Below, in pieces: positions 43,001-55,000 of a DNA stretch of 64,000 nucleotides. The position numbers and the translations under genes were made by a program. Below the pieces are notes generated by a model. It did not search any database. It saw only the letters and a program-made list of their open reading frames with translations, and was not told the origin of the DNA. The stretch is taken from positions 25,967,915-26,031,914 of the forward strand of contig CAIIXF020000001.1 in assembly GCA_903813345.2 (NCBI GenBank), given 5' to 3'. Source of the DNA: Owenia fusiformis. Its lineage: Eukaryota > Annelida > Polychaeta > Sabellida > Oweniidae. Numbering within the stretch: position 1 is the first letter of the stretch; each line of letters begins with the position of its first letter.

Positions 43001-46000
43001 ATAGCCCAAAGGACGATTCCCCGTTTGGAGAATGAAGTTCATAAATCTAAATGAGCATTATCCCTGCTTCGGACAAATTTGATTTTTTACATAATATAGA
43101 TTTGAATGTCTTCTTTTGAATAATCATAATTTAATTTAGGTAATATTTCTAGATTTTTCGCAAAAAAATATTAGCGCAGTACACTGATGAACTTCTTTCC
43201 CCGAATCAGGACTTGTATTTTATTGAATCGGTCTAATTGAGCGTTATCCCTGCTTCAGACCAATTTGTTATTTTTACATCTTGTAGATTCAAATGTCCTC
43301 TTTTGAATAGTTTAATTTGGGTAATATTTCTATATTTTTCATGAAAAAATTATTAGCCCAGGAGACTGTTCTCCAAACCAAGAATCGTCCTTTATAACAG
43401 ACTTCAATTTGCACATACATCTGCATAACAAAAGCTTAATTCCTAAAAGTAGCAACATGGCATGTAAAAATTATAACATTCCAAAACTCAATTTTATTCA
43501 ATATAAAAGAAGAGAAGAGCAATTTTTTCAAGCTATTATATTAACACAAAAGAAGATTTGTAATAAAATCTACTGATGGTGCAAGTTACAGGTTATTACA
43601 AATTTTTCAATTTTGGTGCATTTTTATCAGGAAAGCCTCTTTATCGACTAAATTGTGTAGTTTACTGCAACAAATGGGAAATATCATTTTTTGATAGTGC
43701 TGTAAGTTATTCACCTTATCATTAATAAAATTTCAATACATGATGTACATGTGAACAATAAATGAACAAAAGACTGTAGGCTGGTGTTCATGTGGACATA
43801 TGCACTGGTAGACGTTGGGCTGTACTGTATCCCACTCTTTGTGTTGGGATAATTACACAATACATTATTACGCTAATGTTTTTTTAATCCACATAGGAAA
43901 TCAAGGAAGATTGAATAGATCAAAGGTGCCTATACTGAGGCCTGGATAGGGAGCAAACATATTGCCACATAAGATACAAGGCAACAGAAGCAACTGCGAT
44001 GGTACACACCTAAAATGATACTTTTCATGCTAAAATGATCAACAAATGAGAACAACTATAGTATACTATCAAGTGGTAGATACACAATGAAAAACTATTA
44101 TGCAAAATATTATAAACTGATTATTATAAACTGATTTTAATTTTTTACATGTCAGAAAGTCTTTTTACTATTACATTTCACATATACGCATCATTGTCTT
44201 AAAAAAGCTGACTTCTGGCTAAATATGATGTGTTTCGGTGAAAAGACTCCTCTACCTTATATGAAAATTGAATTATTGTCATATTCAATGTTGAGGTATA
44301 ACTGATGAACGGAGGTGTTTTCTATTAACCTAACTTTGTTCGATAGGATAATAATCTTCCAAGAACAATGATATCTGATATTTGCATAGAAATGTTACTT
44401 TGACCTATCAAATATGAATGAGGTTTCAGATTTCCTTTTTTCGAGATTGATTTAATCCTTGACAACCTCTTAATGTGTCAAATTAGCCTTCAGACATGTC
44501 TAAATGCTTAAATATCCAGGAAAATAGCACCAATAATCTAGATTATAGTGATACTTCCACGTCAGCAACTGTGCTTCCCAGCTATGGTCCCTTTGAACCT
44601 AAAAGTTATACATTCCCATATTACATCTTTCAGCGTGATGTCAAGAGAACATACTCCCCCCTAGAAATCTATGATCTGACAATTTAGACTCCGCGGTGAT
44701 ATTGACTTTACCCTCAGGTTAGAGACAAGTTGCTTAGCTTTTACTGATTAAACTTTACAACAAGACACCTTCGAAACTTTTTATTAACTGTATTTTTATC
44801 GTACCTAAGAAAAACAGTCAATATCAGCTTGTTCGATCAATGAAGATACTTTTATACAAATGTTTAATATCTTTATTCATTTTTGGTATATGTGGTGAGA
44901 ATTTGAACTGTCAATATAAATGACAAAAAGGTACATTCTTCATATGAAAGAACTGTCACTAAACAGTGATCTCCCCAGGATTTTTTTTCAGGTGGGTGCA
45001 AAATTCTCATTTTTACAATTCAGACCAAAATTGGTCAAAATATGCCAATTTTTCATGATTTTTCTCATTTTTAAGTGGGTGCAAATGGATTTTCAGGTGG
45101 GTGCAAGCCTATTTTCAAAATCTCAGGTGGGTGCTGCACCCACTTGCTTTAATGCTGGGGAGATCACTGCTAAACATGACATATATGGCACCATATTACA
45201 TTGGTTACTGATGCCCTTCTAAACCAAAAGAAAATATCTGGATAGAATCTTATACATTGTCTCCAATTTTTCTCAATTTTACAGTGAAATATATCTACAT
45301 TTAAATTCCTATAAACTCTACAGACAATTGCCTCTTGTAATATTACTGTCTCTCATAAATTGATACCTTAAACTCTTTGATAAATATTAACTGCAGGATT
45401 AAATGCTACCTTTACATCAGGATATAATTATTCTAACATTACTTTAAGCGACGAATGTCTGATCTTTGGTTGGGAATCCTATCTCAATAATCGATTTAAG
45501 CTCCATGGAAAAACAACAGTATATTAAAAAACATACAGGTGGACATCTAAATCAACACAGAATATGCAAAAAAATAGAAAATTAATACAAGTATATTTGA
45601 CGTGACAACTAATAACGAAGAGTGCATTTTATATTAATTCTGACAAGTAACAATATAATTTGAAACGTTTTTCCTCTGGGAGCTAATTGATTGTCACTTC
45701 ACCTCCTGCTTAATTATATATAGTCTTAGTCAAATTAAACATCTATGAAATGTTACAAGAGGGAATATACTATTGTTGCTCTATCTATAAAGAGTAAGTC
45801 ACATAGCTCTTCAAGTACAAGTGATAAAAAAGATCTACTCAGATTGTTTTTACAAAGGGAAAGCTCCTAATTTGATTTATTTTCAAGAATAAACTCCCTC
45901 AACCAATGAACTGATTCAGAACAATATTAACAACATTAGTGTAGGAAAAAGTAGATGATAAAAGTGATGTCTGTCTTTAATTAAAAATGAATTGCTTCTT

Positions 46001-49000
46001 GTGAGCGTACTTTCTGTCTACCCTGCATGCAGAGTCTAGTTATAAACTACCCTCTGCCTAGTATAGACTATATTACAGTTTAGCAGCCCCGCCCCAAAGA
46101 CTGGTACTTGTGACAGCCCAGGTAATAAATCATTTCAAATATACCATGCTGATCCTTTCTCAACCAGTCAGATAGAAAGAAGAAGAAAGAGTCAGAAGAA
46201 AAGACCATAAAGAAAGTCGTCCATATTTTGATGAAGAACTCTGATTGGCTCAGTAAGATCAAACTGAAAAAGTGAAGACGAAGTGAAGTTGAACAAATGC
46301 AAAGGGTACTCTCTGTCCTGCATACTGCCTGAACATAATAGACAAAATAACCTCTCACTAAAATGTAAATATAATGGACTTATACCACTAATTGCAAATA
46401 TATACAATGGACTTCAACCCCCTCCCTAAAATATAAACATAATCCAAACTTACACCCCTCCCCAAATGAAATCAATAATATCTGTAGTCATACAATCATA
46501 TCATGTGACCTTGTCTCCAAGATTGGATAATTCCTCACTGTAACTTTTGCCTGATATTCAAAATGGCCACATAATCAAGATCTCTGTCATTTTCCTTTTT
46601 TTAATATCTTCAATATTGGCATTTCTTTCAATCACTCCAGTCTTTTGACACAGTATCAAGTGCAGGAGGAAATCGAGTTAGTAGACTAACCTTTGCAACT
46701 ACTTTAACACAATTAGTATAAGACAGCACACATGGCAATGTCACAATGTCCAGGGCTCTCGCCAGGCTTTTAGACTGTGACGCTGCACCACACTCTATTT
46801 AGCTCCCTCCACACCCTATTGGCAAATCATGACTATTTCCACAGTCTAAACTTGACTGAATATACAATAATAGCATGTAAAAAGGATAAAATATAACATA
46901 AAATATGATTTATCACGATTGAATGGTTATTCTGAAGATGTTAGCACCACACCCTAAATATATCCTGGTGAGAGCCCTGAATTGTCACATAATCACATAT
47001 AAACTACCCTAAAACATATGAAATGGACCAACACCCACACTTCCTCATTCTTGAAATTGTTCTCCTTAAAACATTGCCAGACTATTTTAAACACATAAAT
47101 TTTTCCATTATGCAATCATGGTTAAAATCATCAACTTGTCCCTGTCTACAAGTGGTACAAAATCCAATATTGACTGTTAATTCATATTACATTTTCTTTT
47201 CATTCATTCTGTTATGATTTAACCTTATGGATCTTGCTTCTGGTGAGCAGTGGGTGTCATTGTTACATCATCGTCATAATTGACGCAAAAAAGAACAAAA
47301 GATCGCGCCAACCTTTTCAGGAATATGAGGAGACTGATGGTCTAGGCTTTATCAAGGGTTCCTGTCCAAATGTCAACAGGTTGAATAATGCTATAAATTT
47401 TGATTTGGAAATAATACTCCCTCAAAATGAAAAAAAACTTTTTATTTTCTGTTAGATCAATTGAACTTTTTGAATAATATACAAATACTATTAATATAAT
47501 GATATGCATGATACATATAGCGTTTTCATGGCAGGAAATCAAACTTTAAAAATAAAGTTGTTACATAAATATGGTTTTCCTCAACTGTCAACATGACACA
47601 CTCCTCCTTAACTATTATTAGAGACTCATTACCTTAATATTTGAAATGAAAATTAAATGTTTATGGATCTATGTAGGCATGGAATGTAAGACGACTGTGT
47701 CAGTATAACCTAATAAAGTACAATATCATATCTATCTCATATTCTTACAGATCTGACACGTTTTCTTATCTCAAAGTAACAGTTAGATAAATAATTCAGA
47801 AGTTTATAAAGGAATCTACTCGATCCCTGATTTGTTTGAAGATGCAATATGACATAAGAATGATACCTCAAAGAGAATATTTCCGTATTTTCTTAAAGAA
47901 ATTCAGAAAATCAGAAATTCAAATAGCTCCTATCACAAGACAAAATCGTATGGAATAAATTGCAATAAGATGGTTATTAAGCTTGTTATTATGGTCTTAC
48001 TAGTGGTTATTATTGAGTAATGGTACAGGTATCCGATATGGTATTGCAGCTTACACTTAAGTAATGGTACACGTATCCTTGGATTTTAGGCCCGAATACC
48101 GAGGTTTATTTTTTTGATTATCGTGTATTATTATTTTGTGTTAATATTAGTTAACCATCTAACTATTGGCTACCCTTTGCATTCGTTTGACTTCACTTCT
48201 TAAAATAGAGCTTCGTCTTCGTCTTGTAGTTTAACTACATGTAGACTCTGCACGCAGGGTAACTATTGGCATGATATTGATAACCTTGTTATATTAATAT
48301 AGCGCATAGGCGTAGCCAGGGGGATGCGATCGCACCCCCCCCCTCCATAACCAATGAAAATAGAACCATTAGAAAGAAGAGAAAAGTCTTAAAATGCTTT
48401 TTTTGAAGCTTCTAGCTCGATTTTGAACGAAGTTGCACCAATTTTTGTAAAATTCAAAACAAATCTTCAAAAACATTTTTAATGCCACGATCGCACCCCC
48501 CCCCCCCCCCCCCCCGACTGAAAGCTGGCTACGCCACTGTAACGTGTAATCAATACGCTACATTTTGTATGTTCAATTTGTATACTAAAAACTGTTATTA
48601 ATCCACAGATTTAGATGAAGACAAGATAAAAATCCGAATCAAGAATGAAAAGGTGTCTAAGTATATAAATCTTAAGGGTAATGCATATTTGAATTAAACA
48701 GAGGCGGGTTAATTTATATTGTACTATGAATTACGCAATTATTCAAAATTGCAGCTAAGATGCCTGTTTTATGATACCCTGCGTGCAGAGTCTAGTTAAA
48801 CTACGTATACACTAAGACGAAGCTCTCTTTTAAGAAGTGAAGTCGAACGAATGCAAAGGGTAGTTTTATGAAAAATATCACGAAAGATGTATTCTAGATA
48901 TCAGTAGTATTCTCAGAAATTTATTATCCGAAACGGATAACATCTGGCCACTCAGACAAACAATCGCAGACATAGGCTAAGCTTGTTTATTTAACAGTTA

Positions 49001-52000
49001 GATTTGTTGACTTACCGATCCGTATTTCAATCTCCGGGAAGACGTTCTTTTCACTTTGTATTTGCGTGCAGTGTAATATAAGTTGATACTTTTGTTCAAA
49101 AATGTACTTTTAATGGCCATTTTATGCCTTTTATTTTCAAATTATGTTTTGATGTAAGTGTGAAAAGTCAAGAAACGTCAACCCCGACTTTTAATTAAAA
49201 AATGTTGGTTAATCACTTATGGCAAATCACAAGGTTGATGATGTCAACGGACCATGATCGTGGAAGGCTATCAATATCAGGTGTATATCGGATATAAAAT
49301 AAATATAGCTAATTTTTCGCACTGATATGATGATGACTATTCTGGCGAATCGGGTAGATATTTCTCAGTTTTTTTCCGATAATAAAACTATTCATTTCTA
49401 TCAATTTAACAAACAGGGTCCTTTGAATGCACATTAAAACTATAAAAGTATTTATTGGGCGTACATACTCGTTCTGTCATGTTACTTTCATTTCATTTGC
49501 AAGTTGTCCACATATTAATCCAGCGTTTTGTTTAATCAAATTTCCCGCCCCTTGAGGTTTCCGACTGTAAAACTTAATATTTAATACTAACCAATGCATC
49601 AGTTAATATTTTCAGAATACAAATTTTCCATTTTTATTTCTCTGATAGATAAAGTCTCATTTTGAATCTGTTCGTGTATTAAAGAGTATGCTTTTATAAT
49701 GCCGTGGTCACATTTGCTCAGATTTTCAGCACCGGCGCCCGGCCGATGAGTATTTTGTTCAAAATTGTATTCAATTCTGAACAAGATACTCAATCGGCCG
49801 GGCGCCGTAATGAAAATCGGAGCAAATGTTATCAAGTCATAACTGATGAAAAATCAAATGAGAACATGAACATGGATAATAGGGGCTCTATTACGCTGCG
49901 TGCAGAGTCTAATTATAAACTACGAGAAGACGAAACTCTCATTTAAGAAGTGAAGTCGAACAAATGCAAAGGGTAGGGTACTATAGAAGGGGATCATATA
50001 AAAGCACGATCTATTTTACAACGCCTTTAAGTTTTGTTGCCCTTTGTGCATTTCAAAAATAAAATATCTTAATCTGATTTGTTCCACCTTTCTTTTCGCT
50101 CAGTTCTGCAATATTATGTCCATATGTTGTTTAGGATTATGTCATTTGCGAAATAGCTGTAAGACATTATGAGAATGAATATGGGAGATTCCACGATAAT
50201 GTTCTTCACATGATTTTATACACATACCTGCACAACAATCGCAAACAGAAGTCTTAATATTGTCCAATAAAAAATAAGAATCTAACATTTAATGATAACA
50301 AAAGGATTAATTGCTTAGTTCTCTTTGTTTTAGTCTTTGTTTTCTTAAATGCGGAAGTGTACCAACATCACCTAGATTACATAAGAGATCATCTGACAGT
50401 CTAAAATTGCTTTTAATTGCAAGTTAATGCATTCCGACCAAAATTTGTATACCTGTAATTTGGGGGGGGGGCGATGTTACATCACATAACTACAACGTTC
50501 ATATAGCAATATACAATAAGCATGTCCGTATAAAAGCTAAAATTATAAAAACTCATTTCAAAGTCATTCTGTTCATGGAAGCGTCAAGTTATGAAAAACA
50601 ATGCTAAACACTCAAACAAATCGACTTGATTACCTTTGAAAACTTCTTGAGAGGAAATGGACTAATGTATTTTTCTAACTCATTAGAGCGTCTGTCTGAT
50701 TGAAATACTATTTTTTAAATACAAACATAAATGATTTAATCTTGGTCAGAAGTCTGAACATTGTCCAACAAAATAATAAGAATCTAACATTTAATGATTA
50801 CAAAAGGATTAATTGCTATATAGTCTTTGTCTTAGTCTTTGTTTTTCTAACGGCGGAAGTGTACCAACATCACCTTGATTACAGAAGAGATCATCTAACA
50901 GTCTCAAATTGCTTTTAATTCCCGGGTTTTAATTACATTTTATGTATAGACTTTTTGCCTCTATTCTCATTTTTAAACCTGTTTCTGTTTGCTTATTTAA
51001 CAATTGTGATAAATTATTCAGTTAGTGTCGAAATCAAAACAATTTTCTACTTTATAGTCCCCTCCTCTTGCACTGAATAAATATTAAAATAAGCCAGTCT
51101 GATTGCGAATTTACAAATCCTGTAAAAGTAGCTCCAAACCGCCTTTTAATCAGAGAAAACAATAAGTTAATTCATCTGATTGCGAAAATACGAATCAATC
51201 TGATTATCTGATCCCCATGCTATTTCATCTTGATTCACAAGGTTTCGATTGTTCCTACCTGTCTCTAGACCCAGTGGAAAGCGACGACGTGCTATTTGAT
51301 TCGTGCATTATCTACAAGTCAGTCGGGCAAGGGTGAAATTATTTCATTTGAAAACAGAAATAAATATCAGAACCCCTCTAGCATTACTATTCGGAAGAAA
51401 TTCATAAAAAAATAAGGTACACAACTGATGAAGGGTCGCACACAATGCACGCACCCCTGTCCTCATCCTCGGTGTTTGCCCACACACGACCACATTTGAC
51501 AATTTTTCTAAAAGCGTTTTCCCCGGGAATATAGGTGTAGCGGTTGCCAGAAGTCGCACAGCTTGGGAGTCAGGGTATCCTGATCAATGCCTCAACGCCT
51601 GACGGGTCTGATATTTAGAGGGGGCGCAAGAATTATTAGGGGGCGGGGTAAACATGAAAGTTGCATAAATATCCATAGGCGTAGCCAGGAGGGGGGGGGG
51701 GTGCGATGGGTGCGATAACAATAGGCTTTATATATGCTTTAATGTTTTATTTAGCATGATGCTTTTATGTAGGCTATTAATTACAGTTCTTTTTGCAATA
51801 TAAAACTGGTATGTTTATGCAAATTCCGATTGGACTAATATAAAGGGATATTGTTTCATTATGTGGACTTGAGAAAGTCCGACATACTCATTGCTTTCAA
51901 CCCAAAACTTAAAATAGGAAGTTATCAAGATTCCAAGAACACGATCGCTACTTAAACAATACGTTTGTAAAATCCCGGCGATCGAAATGCAATCAAACTT

Positions 52001-55000
52001 TCGCAATCAGGTGCCTAATTAGTCTTTTGATCTCTAAAGTTTTACGACTGAACGTTTCAATGAACTCGTGAGAAGCAAACGCAATCATCATATAAACATT
52101 TTTGAAAAGTCAGTCTCGGAAGAATTTTCCAAGCATTCCCTGCTTCGATGCGTTTTTATTGCAAGGGCCGTTTAGCGCCGATAATATAATTCATTATAAG
52201 GCATTAGGGTTGTGCTTTATTTGTTTTATTTATATAATGTTATAAATGTGTACGACACTTTAATGAATTATTTTTAGGGTTACAATGCATATTTGACTTT
52301 TCCCTCTAAACGTTTAAAATTCATCTTTATACTTTTATACTTTTCTTAGTTTGCTTCAATAAAATTTAACATTGGATCCCAGACAGTTATCAAATTCTCA
52401 GACATTTGATTAATATAGATATTTGTACTTCCGTTGACCAGTGGTGCTGGTGTGACTGAGATTCGAATCTAATATGTTTCATTTTTATGTAAATTGAGAG
52501 GAATAAAATTTTATTTTAAGCGTTTTAACAATCTTAACGTTTGGCGTGCAGCTCAACTTAATACACAATCAAAGGTCAGAATACAGAAATAAGAACATGC
52601 CTTTTATTTGTTATTCAAGCTCCAGCAATATCCCCGTTATAAAACCAAAATAACTGCGGTTAGGTACCATATCTTGATTACAGTTAAGCCAGGCCATCTC
52701 ATTTTGGTATGCCAGAGCCACTCTTATCTGCCGATTGTGGAAGGATAAAGACAAAGGGGTTGCGGCTATCGCGATGAGGCCATCTTATTTCTAGGAATTA
52801 TTTCTGCCTCTCATTCCTTAAACCGGCTTTGTTAAACAGTGCCAAAATATATAAGTCGGAGCCAAAAACAAGACTATTTTTATATTTAAATCCCCTCACC
52901 TTGTCAATGTCTATGCTATGCCTCAGGCCTGTCAACTTGGGAACACCTAACATGAGTGACTTGGAAATGTTGAACACCTCCCCTCTAAATGTGGACACCT
53001 TGGTCCAAATCTGAACACCTCGATCCAAATTTTGAACACCTTGGTTTAAATTTTATTACATCTTGTGAAATTTTGAACACCTCAAATTTTTCGCGATCGC
53101 TACGCTTGCGTTTCAAACATCCATCAACGGGGGGGGGGGGGGGGGGTAGGTACGAACATTTTCGGGACGGAATGCGTGACATATTAGTGATTCGCGTGAA
53201 AAGTCCGAACGAAATGCGTACGTTTTTTTTCGGCGTTCGTATTTTTGCTGTGTAGACGAACTTTTTTAGAAATTTTTCTACAGAAATTTTTTTGCTTGAC
53301 AATTACCAGGTAAAATGCGTATTTGCGTGACATTTTCTGTCACGCAAAAATAACTGGCGTGACTTCAAATTCTTCAGCAAATGCGTGACAAATACGCAAA
53401 TTGCGGGACAGTTGACAGGCCTGATGCCTGCATCTGGTTTTCCCACCTTTGGGAGGGAGCCAATATACACATAGATTACTTACTGGCCATGGACGGGGGG
53501 TGGGGCACAGAAACGAACATTCTGGGGTCATAAGGGATACTTGGGGAAGAGGGAGGGGTGGTGGTGAATAGTGAAGTCCGGGAGTGAAGTTAAGGGGTAC
53601 TGAAATCTTTCTTTTGATATTTAGTGCTTGAATGGAGACTTGTTTCCACTCCCCGCATTCTAGTAGAATTTAAATATTTGATCCAAAGGAGTTATTTTAA
53701 ATCAAACTTGCATTCCGATTAATTAACACTCCAATGATTGTACCGCTTCACTATTGTCTACGATAATTATAATGAATTCACGGGACACTATAGTATATAT
53801 AGTATATTTAAACTTTAGTGGTTGGATGGAGACTTGTTTCCCCATCCGGTACACTAGTAAATTTGTAAATTTTAAATATTTGATTTAGGGAGGTATTTGC
53901 AATCCAACTCTGATGATGCAAGACTAGTCAACCAAGACTAAATTATGAACTTATTATCATTTAGACTATTGAGTTCATTAAATTATAATTCCATAGATAT
54001 CATATTTAATCCTGTCAACACAATAATGGTATTAATTGGCATGATATGTAGTCAGAGACGGTTTAAAAAGTTGTTTAGATTAATGATATAGTATTAGGAA
54101 AAATCCTAACTCAAAGTTTTTGTTCTCTCGCAATCCAGAGCAAACCACTCGCCGGGCAAGCATTCTTTAAAAACGTGAAGTTTTCACCATGTTGAACAGT
54201 TTTGAAAATTGTCCAATTTGAACCATCGCCTTGTATATTTCTGTAACTGCCCCCCCCCCTTGACACTCGAGTGTAAGAATCCTTTCCACACTGTCAATGG
54301 TTTTACAAAATAGTTCATGTCAGGAAGGGGGAGGGGTGAGTGTAGAGAACAATCACTGTCTGCGATTTGTATGATTGAACATTATACACTTATCATAAAT
54401 TCGTAAAGAATAGTTTTAAAATAAACAGCTTGTTTTATTTTATGATTGGAGTGATGTATGCATAGAAGAATGACACTGGTTTTGAAATATCTTAATTATC
54501 CCATTGAATGAAGCCATCCGTCCCTCTGTCCATTTTTAAGTCATACTGGTGGACTGATTTGATTTAAAGGAGAAGTCTCGGTGTAGAACGTGTACACACT
54601 AATTGGAACGAATTTTACTCATTTCTATTTAGGATTCGTTCATATACTAGCGGGGCTTTAGAGCATTTACAAACGCACGAATTGTATTGTTTTAAAGCAA
54701 CTTTTATGACATATAATGTATTTAAAGCTGATTAATTTTAGATTATATTCGGTTCAATTTTACAAATAATGAATAGTATTACAGTATATCGAAAAATATG
54801 TAATGATTTACATTAAATTGCGCAGACTGCAAGCAATGTACATGGTTGGCCAATTTGCATGCGCGTTCTTGATAATAAGAATTAAAGGTTGAACTTAAAA
54901 ATCAAACATTTTCTTTTTTAAACATAATAAATCTTTAAATCAAGAAAATAAAAATAAGATTGATGATTGGACTTTCATAGTCAACTGCGACTGTGTCGAC

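Noticed and set aside
44496-44687. Plus-strand ATG frame of 63 codons (starts [12 protein letters not shown])
   Set aside because: Reasonable composition, but no recognisable domain, splice partner or repeat of the frame; this length is expected by chance here.
49599-49946. Frames on both strands reading similar peptides ([14 protein letters not shown] and [13 protein letters not shown])
   Set aside because: The likeness comes from the palindromic MITE at 49710-49829, not from real proteins.
52798-53302. Overlapping open frames on both strands
   Set aside because: They fall inside the 52924-53423 TIR element with its G-run; low-complexity artefacts.
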